Positions 49,671 through 60,929 of a DNA stretch of 64,000 nucleotides are shown one piece after another. Position 1 is the first letter of the stretch, and every line of letters starts with the position of its first letter. Source of the stretch: Echinometra lucunter. Its lineage: Eukaryota; Echinodermata; Echinoidea; Camarodonta; Echinometridae. A program made the translations under genes and the position numbers. The notes under the pieces are model-generated. The model saw only the letters and a program-made list of their open reading frames with translations. It was not told the DNA's origin and did no database searches. The stretch spans positions 28,909,898-28,973,897 of the forward strand of contig CM057159.1 of the NCBI GenBank assembly GCA_029962745.1, written 5' to 3'.

Positions 49671-52089
49671 TCAACTAGGCCCCGATCCTGGAGAATCAAC
49701 TCTTCGTTTCATGTGAACTCTTGTATTTTCTGAATCAGCTACAACAAAGTTCCCATCGCCCTCAATCACATAGTTCTTAGTAGGAGTAACTGGCTGTTGA
49801 TTGGTAGAACTGCAGTCTGTTTAAAAGAAAGAAGAAAGGTGAAAATGCACATGCAGGAGGAGTAAATATTGATAAATCAAATGTTTTACTTTAGGTACCA
49901 GATCTATGTACTTCTTCAGATGGCCTTTATATTACTGGTAGTTTTTCATGACAAACAGTCATCAGTGGTTATTTGCAATTAAGTTTATATACAAATGTAT
50001 ATATAAATATATATTTAACATACAACCAACATACTGTATCACAAGCTCACAGAAGAAATCTGGGATAAAAGAAAGAAGGGAGAACAATGCAAATATTGAG
50101 CTAAAACTTAAGTACATATAGCTCTAGCTTTAAGTGTATGGGGGCATAGAAGTATTAAAACTATGCAGAAAACATACTTTTTTTAAGACTAGATGAATCC
50201 TCGACCATGCGCGGTCGAAATTTATGCCTCCGCCATTGCCAGATCAGAAATATATGGCACATTCATGATGATTTATTTTCATTTATACAATGACATCTTT
50301 GACCTTGACCTTCGACTTTGTGACCCCCAAATCTAATGAGACCAATGCCCTTTCCATACATGCATATATGAGCCAAGCCAAGTTTTAAGTTGAACCATCA
50401 GAGTTGTTGATTTATCGCAAGAACAAGCAAGTATCATGTATATAATAACCTCTATGACCTTTGACCTTTGACCTTGAGACCCCAATATTTACTCAGATCA
50501 TTGTCCCTCCCATATGCATACATGAGCCAAGTTTGAAGTTAGTCGGTCAAATGGTTATTGAGTTATTGTGAGAATGAACCATTTCTATGTACATGACCTC
50601 TATGAACTTTGACCTTTGACCTTAGAGACATGTGTTCTCAACCTATTTCTAAAGCACACTTGCAATTATACCAGGATCTCAGGGGAGCTACTGGTAATGT
50701 ATGTCATGTCTTAATGTGATACACCCCTCCCCCCTGTCCCTTTCTATTTTGCCTCATTAAATGTGCCTATGGCCGAGCCCCACCCCTAGTACAAACATCC
50801 TGCATCTGAAGCTGATAAAACTGATATCTCACAACAACAATCAAAGAACATGATCGATCAACGACAGTTCCACGACACATGCTCCAGCAGCAATTGCTCC
50901 ACATAAATTTCGAACACCTACCGATTACAGAACTTGAACCAACCACTATATCAAACCCTGACCCTAACCCTGAGCAAAAACCCTACTTCAAGTTGCAACC
51001 CTGACCCTAACCATGTATCTTTGACAAAAATATAGCCCGGAGCAATTGTTGCTGGAGAATACGTTGGGCCATCATCAGTGACAGATAGCTTAATACCCAA
51101 AGCCGATGCTTGCACTTTTTCCATTTCTTGTATGATGTAAGGGTGTCTGTGCCTGAGTGAATCTGAAAAATGCCCATATGCAGCTGGCCTTTCCTCTACC
51201 CAATGCAGTACCATCTCAATCTGTCGCTGAAAAAAAAAGAAATAGTTATGAGCATAATCAAATGGAACATCAAAGGGAACATCTAACTAACCAATACTTA
51301 GTATATGGAGGTGCACAGGTTTTAGATGAACAATTTGCAGATGAAATACAATTGCTGGTTTTATTTCTTAAATGGAACTTTGCTATGCTTTATCATGTTT
51401 TCAAACAAAATGACAATTTTTATCCCACTTCTTTAGCCCCTCATCATGAATTAGGTTAATAACAAACTGTGCCCTACACGAGCACAAGCCTACCTCCTCC
51501 CCTTTTGTCAGATATTTTCTGACCACAGTTTAGCCTATAAATATATACTTCAATCACTGAATTAAAGGGTTTATAAATCAAACCCATTTGATGCCATTTG
51601 ATTTTGGTATAACCCAAACATTTCCCATGGACTTCAGCCCAAGCCAGGTTTTGTGGGCGGGAATCGAGGGGGGGGGGGGGCTAATGGAGGGAAGGCCAAT
51701 TTTTGTTATTTCTTTTACTTGTCTTGAAATCTGCATCAAGAGACTTGAACATGCTGGTTTTCTATTTTATCAGAAATTTCAGATGTGTGTAGGTGTCTAC
51801 CTCACATTTCAAGACAGATTTCTGCCCACACTGAAAGACCTCACCACCCTACAGCTGCGTAACATGACGCAGGTGTTGGGTAGTGAGATCATCTTTCACA
51901 CAAGAGAAAATAATTAATTAAACTTATTTTCTCTGCTACCTTTGGATTTTTCTCCTCTTCTAGTGAAGTCAGGTCATCCAAAGTAAGTACACATGTCTCA
52001 AAGAGGTAATCCTGAACATCACAGGCACGGACATCACGTAAAATCAGGTCTCGCACAGACTGCAAACAATGCCTCTCTCTATTATTCAT
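49671..52089 (-). CDS. Second CARD-domain adaptor with RHIM-like C-terminus
   Basis: Coding exons 51940-52089, about 51097-51226 and 49671-49816 give about 141 aa; a 5' UTR donor lies at 52896. The first coding exon is exactly 50 codons in phase 0, as in the gene at 40297-41645, and the last intron has the same phase 1. CARD-like helices: HCLQSVRDLILRDVRACDV, YLFETCVLTLDDLTSLEEE, then IEMVLHWVEERPAAYGHFSD and SLRHRHPYIIQEMEKV. The tail reads NYVIEGDGNFVVADSENTRV then HMKRRVD, parallel to the first gene's tail. The Pro/Gln linker is missing. The exon 2 end is the weakest point: GTATTA at 51096 gives the right phase, but other donors are possible. An inverted-repeat element starts about 40 bp beyond. 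Tandem duplication with the first CARD gene is the natural origin. Confidence 0.72.
50255..50640. repeat. About 150-bp tandem repeat with TGACCT half-sites
   Basis: Three diverged units, each with ATGAGCCAAG and GACCTTTGACC-type sequence. TGACCTTTGACCTTTGACCT at 50455 holds three nuclear-receptor half-sites spaced by one base, and TGACCTTTGACCT at 50610 holds two. It lies in the last intron of the second CARD gene. Confidence 0.85.
50881..51056. mobile_element. Inverted-repeat element with CCCTAACC motifs
   Basis: GCTCCAGCAGCAATTGCTCC at the left is mirrored by GGAGCAATTGTTGCTGGAG at the right. The interior has CCCTGACCCTAACC repeats. They resemble telomere-like repeats but are too few to be interstitial telomere. 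It ends about 40 bp from exon 2 of the second CARD gene. Confidence 0.8.
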
Positions 52090-52895
52090 TTCACCGCCAC
52101 TGCCCTGCTGACTAGATTCTATATTGAAAGGATTGGAAATGAGAAAGTTGTAAATAGCAAATACCCAGGATCTGTCTAGATGTAAACAAAGTCATGTGAA
52201 AGTCTTGAGATTAATTGCAAATTTGCAAATTTGCAATTAATCACTACTTACAATCAATCCTGATGCAAAAAAATTGCAAGTAAACGTTGCTTGAACTTGC
52301 TTCTGATATACGTTAACAGGCTTTAGTTTAATACTATTAATTTCTAACACTAACAAACATGACGATGACCATGATGACAAACAGCTTAAACTACACTGCA
52401 CTCATGACACTAGTTTAGTTGAAGTTTATTTTCTGAATAATTGTTAAACTAGATTCTGAAATTTGTCACTCATCAGCATGATCAGATGTGAACATCTGAA
52501 TAGTTTACAAGAACACAAGGATAAAGACAAACAGTTCTAGGTTGAACTATTCTGAGATTACCTTCGGCTTCGAGACTGCAAAGAAAGTGTCTTTGGAGTT
52601 TGGTTTGCTGCTCAGCCTCTGAATTATTTGCATGCTCGGTGTAAAATAAAGTCTTCTTTTATTGTTGTTGTTTGGGTTATTTTAGTCTTTGCTCGAAGCG
52701 TAGGCAGCACCAACTGTTAAATTATGTGTACGTCATACAGATTATTACTTCATGATGCAGCTCAATATAGGATAAATACTATTGAAACTTTTCAGGATAG
52801 TTCACTCTCCTATGTTCTATAGTTCTTTCAAATTATTAGATTCAAAAGTTGCTAAAAACATATACTATGGCTAAAAGGCATCGTCAGAGACTCAC

Positions 52896-52990
52896 CCTCG
52901 AAAGTTCGTGACCCCGGAAGAGAGTTTGTGTGCGAAGATATAGAGGGGTCTATAGATCGAGACAGAGCTAGCTAGAGCGAATTATTGTAA
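52896..52990 (-). other. Probable 5' UTR exon and promoter of the second CARD gene
   Basis: A perfect donor (AGG... |GTGAGT at 52895/52896, minus strand) ends a GC-richer block of GA-rich sequence. No ATG-led frame continues through it. The acceptor of the first coding exon is at 52118. GC-rich sequence at 53230-53290 may be part of the promoter. Confidence 0.5.
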
Positions 52991-53320
52991 GCGACTGAAA
53001 TTGTAACTTGAATCTTCTGCACCACAAAGTCAGAATCCTGCAAATTGTAAATTTTGTTTTAAAGGGTGACGACTGCCCCGTTTTCTTGTGAATTGAAGAG
53101 TAGATCTACGCATTTCATAGAGGATTACCAGTTGATAGAGACATTCGGTAAGTGACCTGCTTGGTCCTAAGTTGGAGTTAGAGGATAGGAAAGAGAGCTA
53201 GAGCTGAGAGAGCTCTCGAGCACAAACTGTAATGTAGCGTCCCGGGCGGGGCCCTTGTCCCCGGCGCAGCGCTCTTGGGATCGGAGTGTTGGTGGTGTTC
53301 GCTCATGATAGCTGTCATAA

Positions 53321-55433
53321 CAGGGTTGGCATATTTCCCGCTTCGGAGGCTTATTTCCCGGACGCCGGGAAATAAGCGGTATTTACCGGTATTTACCGCT
53401 TTTTACCGGTATATACCACTTTTCACCGGGAAATAGCGGGAAATATAATTTTCCACTCACTTGTCCATAGGGATTGTCAAATTTTGAACATAAAAACAAA
53501 GGTGGTGAGTATGGTTGCTCTGGTGTGTACCATTTGTGTGAGTGTGTGTGTGTGTGTGTTTGTTTGTTTGTGTGTGTGTTTATGTTTGTGTTTGGGTGTT
53601 ATCTATGTCTGTTATTATGAAATGCTGGAAAAAAAATACAATAAAATTTGTGTACATTTTTTGGAGAAAACATAGATATATTTATTGTCAATTTCAAATA
53701 GTACTCAGGTAACTACATTCACTGTATATCTCATTTTTTAGGGGGAGGAATTGGTAAAGCACATTTTTGGGGGGAGGGGGGCATTTTCAACCTTTTTGTC
53801 ATAGAGTCACAGTTGCAATGTGTGAAAAATTGTGTAGACTCGGTGTTATTCAACGCTTAATAGCCATTTTTTAACTCGAGGGCAACTCGAGGGCCACTTT
53901 AAGTATGGGATTTTTTCGGGCCCCACCTTGAGAAAAAGGTGTAAATTCCCCCAAATGACAATGAAATACATAAATATTTATCATAAACATTTGGGACTAA
54001 ATAACAAAAGATTAAATTACACCTATGCCCCCATTTTCATTGTCAAATTCTTCAATTTCTCTGTCATCCTCATTGATGTCACTATCACTGCTATATCCTT
54101 CTTCGTCATTTTCAATATACATATCGAGGATATCCTTGTCTCAATGTGCACCAGACATTCTTTTGAAATTTTGTTGATCTCACTATGACTGAATTTAGAT
54201 TAAAAAGAGAAGCTATTGTAAAGGGAAACAATGGAGCGTGCTCCAAGATTGATTTGTTTACAATAGCTTTCAATCAATATTCATGAGATGACTGCATAAT
54301 TAAGTCACAAATATCCAAGATGTAATCATTCATTTTTCGGGGATCTAGCTTTGATGCCTGGAAGTCCTCATTTTTAAACTGAAAATTCTCCATCAGCTGA
54401 TATGTTATGATTTGCATCAATTAATATATGTCTCCTCTTTAGATAAATACCAATTTAAACAAGTTAAATGCAGTTTCTACGCTTCTCACAGGAGCTTTAG
54501 GTTTAGCTTCAAGGTATTTTTTAATGAAGATTAATAAGCAAAGTATATTACAAAAATCATCGGTGTAAACCAGAATAATACCAAAGAAGGGAAGTGATTC
54601 AGGAAGTTACCTCTGAATATGACAAACTGTACAAGTTATTTATTTTACATTTCCCATGAAACATTCAGTAGCTAAAGTATGGCAATTATGTTGTTATTGT
54701 ATTCATTTTATATTTCTTAAAGGAGACAACTTTTGACACCTCTTTTCACTTTTGTGTAAATTTGTATAAGTTATGCCTTTTATTTTTTTGTTTGCTTTGT
54801 TTGTTTAACTGTTTGGAATAAACTTTAAAAGTTATAAAAGAATTGCAACATTAAAAATAGCATAATGTGAGTTGTGTAATTATTTAGGCTACAAAAAGAT
54901 CTTTTTCTGTAAGCAATATCAAAAGTTCAAAACCAGCAACCACTAACTACACTGATATATGTACACACTAAAACTCCTTACATACAGTAGAATTCTGAGC
55001 TTTATTCACACTTAAAAACAAAAATCATATTGTAATGAGATACAATGGCGCGTGTAAAAAGTTAACCCCCGGGAGAAATGTTTGTTTATGTTTATTATTG
55101 TTCAATTTCCAGGAACATAATTTGAGTTTGTGTATGTGTGTTGTACGTACGTGTGGCCTTAGATCCTATGTGTGTTTGGGTATGTACATGTATGCAGTAT
55201 GGATTTTATCTGTTTGTGTGTTTCTACTATGAGTTTTGTGATTCTAATTATTTCAGAACACTATTTTCATTTGTTGAGGTTAAAAACAACTAAAATTATT
55301 GAAAAACAAAGAATTATAAATCATATTTCCCGTTTTTTACATATTTACCGGACGCCCATCTTATTTACCGGACGGTATTTACCGGTATTTACCACCGGTA
55401 ATTACCGCTACCGGTATTTACCGCCCAACCCTG
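53321..55433 (-). mobile_element. hAT DNA transposon, 2.1 kb, decayed transposase
   Basis: The ends CAGGGTTGGC and GCCCAACCCTG are inverted, and TGTCATAA flanks both sides (53313-53320 and 55434-55441), an 8-bp target duplication typical of hAT. Subterminal regions on both sides are rich in TTTACCGGTATTTACCG repeats. The minus strand keeps transposase-like scraps: YLEAKPKAPVRSVETAFNLF near 54.5 kb, FKNEDFQASKLDPRKMNDYI near 54.35 kb, and an acidic tail (MYIENDEEGYSSDSDINEDD) near 54.1 kb. Stops and the short size make it non-autonomous. Confidence 0.88.
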
Positions 55434-55674
55434 TGTCATAAAGATTTACACATGTCATGTACCGTAATGTCTGTTGTCGTCGAGCAAAGCTAGGCACTAG
55501 ACTCTAGAGCCAACTGCGACCCGATCGATTGCATCCAACTTTTGGAGCTGGTGACAGCATTTGCGATTATATTTAGTAGGAGTTATTAGTAGGACTAGGA
55601 GTTTTCACTGTTGCAGATGAGAGCTCCACTGAGAAGCCGTGGTTCCACTCAGGACTACAGGTTTACAGGGTTTT

Positions 55675-55871
55675 TTTAATCCTCTTATTCATTGTCTCTG
55701 AGATGAAAAATAATAAAATCACGGTTTTTGCGTCTTACTAACAGGTTTTCATTTTCATTCCAAATTATGGTTGGTTTCAGGGATTTTGAGTACAGATACA
55801 AGTACTCATACACAAGTTTCATCTTAGTTTGAGAATTTTTTAAATCAGCTGCTCACGCAAAGCCAATGCCT
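55675..55871 (-). mobile_element. TTAA MITE, truncated copy D
   Basis: Only one end of the 487-bp family (from about GTCTC... to GCCAATGCC|TTAA at 55872). The part with NRF1/AP-1 sites is absent. Confidence 0.8.
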
Positions 55872-55875
55872 TTAA

Positions 55876-57034
55876 TTTTCAAATTGTGGTCAGTTGCAAA
55901 ATTGCTTCCATGTGCTCAGATTTTGGATTGACTTTGCTTTTCTTTGACTACAAATACAGAGTGGATGCTCACACTATCCTGGATTTTTTTTTTGACTAGA
56001 TCTAGACCTATTCAGAAATTAAATCAGAATCATGAATCAACATGTTTGAAATTGCAGACAGATTGTATACAGTATAGTGTGCAGTCAGCTTAAGTCACAC
56101 TGAGCGAAATGAGGAGCTAAACTGGAGTGATTGAGTAAAAAAAAAAAAAAAATTAGGAAAGCTTCTCTGGTTTAGAGAATGGGTTCAAACATAGTCTACA
56201 GTTTACAGTACTGTACATGTATGTACATGTACAGAATTTGCGATTTCCAATGTGAAGGATGAGTTAATATTTGGCTAATTTGAATTTTAAGTTGTGAATC
56301 ATGATTCAAATTTTATTCTAATTGAAATTCTAAATGGTTTAAACATGAAATAAATATTTGTACTGCTTTCAGTGCTTTGTCTAAACACTGAGCAAACACC
56401 ATGGAACAGGCCATATTTCTGGGTTTTATGAATGCAATGGTGTTCATGAAAGTGTTTACTTCTGAGTTGTGCCTCAGTAAAAGATAATGAGAATAGATTT
56501 GATAGAAAAGGAAGCAAAAATGTCATGACAGCATGACAATGATTATGAAATATAAAAGAAGCAAAAAAGGAAATTAAGAATGTGAAAGACAAGAGTGAGA
56601 AGGACTGTATTAAAAGAAGATTCAGAAAAGACAGCAAAAAAAAAAAGAAAAAAAAATAAGAAAAAAAAAATTGACAATTGGAGGAAAAAAAGCAGGAGAG
56701 TAAAGATATACAGTGGAGAAGTTATAGAAGACAAAAAAGGAAAGAAATTAATTAGAATGAAAAGGAGACCAAAGGATTAAAATGGCAAGAAGAAAAAGAA
56801 TCAAATTCAATAATAGTAACTTTAAAAAGATCCTTAGGCTCTTTTGGCAGTGTGTATGATTCATTGCTGATGCTGATCTCCCACTAAACTAGACAAAAAT
56901 AACCATCTCTTCTGGGGAATCATACAGAGATTATTGGAGCCAGACATACAGTGGAACAACTGATGATACAGAGATACTGAAACTTTTGGTCTACCACTGA
57001 ACATATTTATTACGGTGATTATAAAACCAGTTTA
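55876..57034. other. Intergenic, no gene seen
   Basis: AT-rich sequence with A-runs (56135-56151, 56636-56670). A purine-rich block at 56560-56780 gives Lys-rich open frames without gene support. Confidence 0.5.
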
Positions 57035-57330
57035 TTAAAAGGCCCCTGCAACCAAAATGCAACCAAAATGCAAGTTGATTCGTGCTGATGTGCAGGGTTG
57101 CATACAACTAATATTTTTTCTTTTTATATGTTTTATTGAATCAAAATCAAAATCAATCACATAATTTACACATGATTACAAGGTGATTATGGATTTTTTT
57201 AAAAAGAGCAACGCATATTTAAAAAAAATATATAAACATCTAAATATGTTTCATAGATTTTTAGACAATTTTTGAAATAATTTTTTTTTTCAACCTGTTA
57301 AGCTCCACCCCCAATGCCCAAGGGGGGGGG

Positions 57331-57634
57331 GGGGGTGTTTCACAAAGACTAAGATTGACTAAAATTGCACTTAACTATGGCTAGCCACTCATGCCACTGT
57401 TTTCTTTCACCATGAATCTCTCAAAGGATTTGCAAATCATGGTCAAAATCTGCAGAATTGACAATGTTTTATAGTTCATTGATGAAGAAAACAAAAAAAG
57501 TAAATTCTGCAAATATGTGACCATTATTTGCGCATCCATTGAGAGACTGATGGTGAAAGTAAACAGTGGCATGAGTGGCCTGCCATAGTTATTAAGAGTG
57601 ATTTGATTCAATCTTAGTCTTTGTGAAACACCCT
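57331..57634. mobile_element. Nested MITE 1, 304 bp
   Basis: GGTGTTTCACAAAGACTAAG at the left mirrors CTTAGTCTTTGTGAAACACC at the right. The interior pairs over most of its length (for example CACTCATGCCACTGTTTTC with CAGTGGCATGAGTGG). Confidence 0.9.
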
Positions 57635-57636
57635 CC

Positions 57637-58165
57637 AGATCTCATTCCTGCAGTGACATCATCATGTCAGTCATTAGTGAACTTACAAGAGACAGTGGTA
57701 TGTTGCTTTGTCAGACACTATGAACATGGCGGACAAAGAAAGCAGACAAAATAAACAACCTCTCATTCTACCCTTCACAATGGTTCTGGTAGTTAAAAGA
57801 ACATCCCTCCACAGCTATTACCGGTATGTTAAATCATGTAGTTCCAGGTGAATATGCATGTGACACCTGTTCCACATATTTTAGACAATAGCAGTGAAGG
57901 GATGTTCTTTTGACTACCAGAACCAATTTGTCCGCTTTCTTTGTCCGTCATGTTCATAGTGAGAGCTAACCACCTGTTTACAATACTGATATAGTAGTTG
58001 CAATGTCAGACATGCTGCAGCATGTCAGTAAAAGAAAGGCAATGTGGAGGTATTGTATAAAAGCATGTGCTGAGCTGTAGGAAGTTACATACCACCGTCT
58101 ATTGTAGAATGTTGGTTAAAGCTGACTGATGATTGACAGGTGATGTCACTGCAGGAATGAAATCT
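57637..58165. mobile_element. Nested MITE 2, 529 bp
   Basis: AGATCTCATTCCTGCAGTGA mirrors TCACTGCAGGAATGAAATCT. Inner pairs include ACTATGAACATGGCGGACAA with its reverse and GGTTCTGGTAGTTAAAAGAA with TTCTTTTGACTACCAGAACC. No coding content. Confidence 0.9.
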
Positions 58166-58514
58166 AGAGCATTTTTTAAGGGTGGAGCTTGCCAGTTTTG
58201 AAAAAATTGTTTCAAAAATATTCAAAATTCTATAAAAACATATTTAGATACTGAATAAGAAAATGTGAGTTGTATTCAGCCCTGCACATCAATAGAAGTC
58301 AACTTGAATGTGGATTGCAGTGGCCCTTCACCATTTTTCCAGTATTGCATTAAAGGTAAAGGTAAAAAATTCAGATGTTAGTTGTCAGATGAGATTTAGA
58401 TCTTCTGTTTTGCAAAGGATCTTCTTGTTCTGTTTTGCAAAGTTCAGTGAGTTTTTTACTTTGAGTTGATCATAAATATAATGTCACCAAGGCTATGGCA
58501 AGTGAGCTCAAGGG

Positions 58515-58740
58515 AGCTGGAGTTGGTCTAGTGGTAACGTCCGCATTTAGCTCTTTGTATTCATTTACAAACTGATTCTGAATGGACCTACATGTAGGTT
58601 CAAGCGCGAGTCACATCTTTCAGATGGTGACATACATGTACATATTAACTTAAAAGGTTGGTCCCAGACTTAAATACCCATATCTCATTGATACACATCT
58701 GTTAAAAACCCAATGTAAATACACATGTACACACACTCAA
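58515..58740 (+). mobile_element. tRNA-derived SINE
   Basis: An A-box match (TGGTCTAGTGG, 58524-58534) and a near B-box (GGTTCAAGCGC, 58597-58607) form a Pol III promoter. A body ends in ATTGATACACATCTGTTAAA, shared with the fragment at 32.7 kb. The A-B spacing is about 73 bp, longer than in tRNA genes, so it is not a functional tRNA. Confidence 0.65.
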
Positions 58741-60185
58741 ACCGAATTCCACCATATTTCTATGACTAATTCATTTGGCCGTACATGGTTCAAGTATTGA
58801 TAAGTCATAGACTCATGCTTTGGGGGGGGGGGGGTTTATGTGGATATAGGGAAAAAATTTATTTAAAATAAAAAAAGATGCGATGCTCACTCATTGGCAA
58901 GTTGTGACCTTAATAATGAGGCTTTAATTGAATTCAGAGAGAATATTGTGGTGATACTGAGTGCTTAAGAGCAAGTTTCATAAAGAGATTTTACTGATAA
59001 TACGATCCACTTCAGAAAATTGCTCTCATCTGATTGAGAGTAATGAAGGATGTACATGTACATTATGGTCCAAGGACAATGGATTCAAGATTTAAGAAAT
59101 TAATTGTCTGACTAAAAATAAGGAAATTGTCCTCAACTGGCACAATAGGTTGACAATCTTGAAAAGACATCAAACAATTATATGCGAAGATAGTAATAAA
59201 TGATTCATGAAAATACAGGGGAAAATAAGTAATAACTGTCTATAAAAACCAAGATGTATGAAAGCATTGTTGAAAATAAGTTTAAAACTAGCAAAACAAA
59301 ACCAAGAAGTATAAACATTGATTCTTTTAAAACATGAGCACTGACTATGAAAAAAGGGTATCACTGTAATATACTCTAGATTGTGAAACAAGAAAAATAC
59401 ATACATGCAAATCCCGAGTGATTCTGTTGGCTCAGGTTTACTCCTGGCACAGGATCTAATATCATTCACAGTTGCCAACAAAAAGAGCATATTCTGACAT
59501 ACCATACATGATATCTGGTTCTGCCAAGCCACTGGGATGGACGGAAGTGATCAAATTAGTAGATGTGCTCATGTCAACAAACTGACAACATTCCACTTTT
59601 GGACAACTCTTCTAGAATTTCCGCCAACATTTGGCATACACTACACTGTAGTATTCATGAGCAAGAGCATATCATATGCAGGGTTCTCACTAGAAAAAAA
59701 TCTACACACGGTTCCCACTCTGCGCAAAGCATGGAAGTTTCGGAAGTTTTATGGAATAACGCCTAAATTTAGGTGTGGCAGCAGTATATGCTATATTAAA
59801 AGGATGAAAAATACTTCTTGGTAAGCAGGAGTTGTCTACTAATGGCATAAAAGTAAAAATACATTGCCAAAAAGCAAAACAATCTGTGACATTTATCATT
59901 ATTGTTAGGAATATAATTATACTCCAATATATTTTTACCCTTGTTGCCACGCATGGTGCAGCAATTTCACACATGGTTCTTCCTTGTCTGAAACCCTTTA
60001 AGCATACTATTGGAACCATGGGTGTTATGTACTGGCGAGAACCATGATCATATGAATGGTTTTAGAGCACCCGTGACTTGGTACACCTGTGTCAAGTCAC
60101 TGAAGAGAATGCAGTTCAGTTCAGTTCAGTTCAATTTATTGCCACAAAATCAATATAAAATCAATATACAATGTATATATATATA
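58741..60185. other. Intergenic upstream of SH3PXD2, no gene seen
   Basis: A G-run at 58819-58832 and otherwise AT-rich unique-looking sequence. A CAGTT repeat lies at 60112-60130. No splice-bounded exon was recognised. Confidence 0.45.
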
Positions 60186-60700
60186 TATGTTGTGACAGGC
60201 ACGGTTCACCACGCCGGCTGACACGGTTTTCTTGTCAGGATGCCCCGTGCCTGGCCGAGCTTCCCGTCCATTTGGTCAAAGTATATGACTGTTACTGACG
60301 GCTGGAGCTGCCAGTGCTCGAATCACCAACCGTCAACCGTCTCTTGCTCCTACCAGCAATCACCCATCCTTCGAAGCAATCGGTCATCCTGCTCTCCTCG
60401 TCACAGCAGCAAACAATTGGTCATCTGCTCAACAATCATTCACCCCAATATGAGTTCACTCTCTCTCCGGCCCGTTAATTAACTAATTAATTAACCACTT
60501 AATTAAAGGCAATCAGGCAGAGAATTAATGTTCAAGCATTACCTTTAATCAACACCCAGCAATCTCTCGCAGTTAACAGAGTGCAGCCCAGAAGCATTTC
60601 TCGGTGAGAATGTTCAGGGAATATGAGGGTGCGGAAAATCCTGTGGTGGCTAGGCCATTGCATTCAATCCTAATATGCTAAACTGAATCCCCATACTTAG
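60186..60700. other. GC-richer block, possible solo LTR or unknown element
   Basis: It begins TGTTGTGACAGGCACGG and is markedly richer in GC than its flanks to about 60480, followed by a TTAATTAACTAATTAATTAA stretch. An 80-codon plus-strand frame has no recognised homology. The TG start suggests an LTR, but no matching end or target duplication could be fixed. Confidence 0.25.
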
Positions 60701-60929
60701 CCATTTAATGAATAATTGATTTACCAGTTAGTAAATAGCACTTTCGTCAAAACTACCTAATTCACCAAATATAACCACTGGTCCTAGTTTTACACGTGAT
60801 CAGTTACAACCAGATCTGTATTAATACTGCATGTATATATGCTGTTTTTTGTAGCTCATCAAATTCTTTTATTTTATTTTTCCAAAAAGGTAAAGGAACT
60901 CACCTGACCTAAAGGACTATTCACAGAAG

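Larger units (their letters stand above)
57035..58335. mobile_element. Outer inverted-repeat element of a MITE nest
   Basis: Left arm 57035-57320 (GGCCCCTGCAACC, GATGTGCAGGGTTGCATACA, ... TTAAGCTCCACCC) is mirrored by right arm 58168-58335 (GGGTGGAGCTTGCC, ... GTTGTATTCAGCCCTGCACA, TCAACTTG). Two other inverted-repeat elements sit inside it, so it is the oldest layer. Confidence 0.85.

Noticed and set aside
50935..51020. Interstitial telomeric repeat
   Set aside because: Only a few CCCTAACC/CCCTGACC units, and they form the interior of an inverted-repeat element.
56595..56780. Lys/Arg-rich small protein
   Set aside because: Purine-rich low-complexity sequence without splice or start context.
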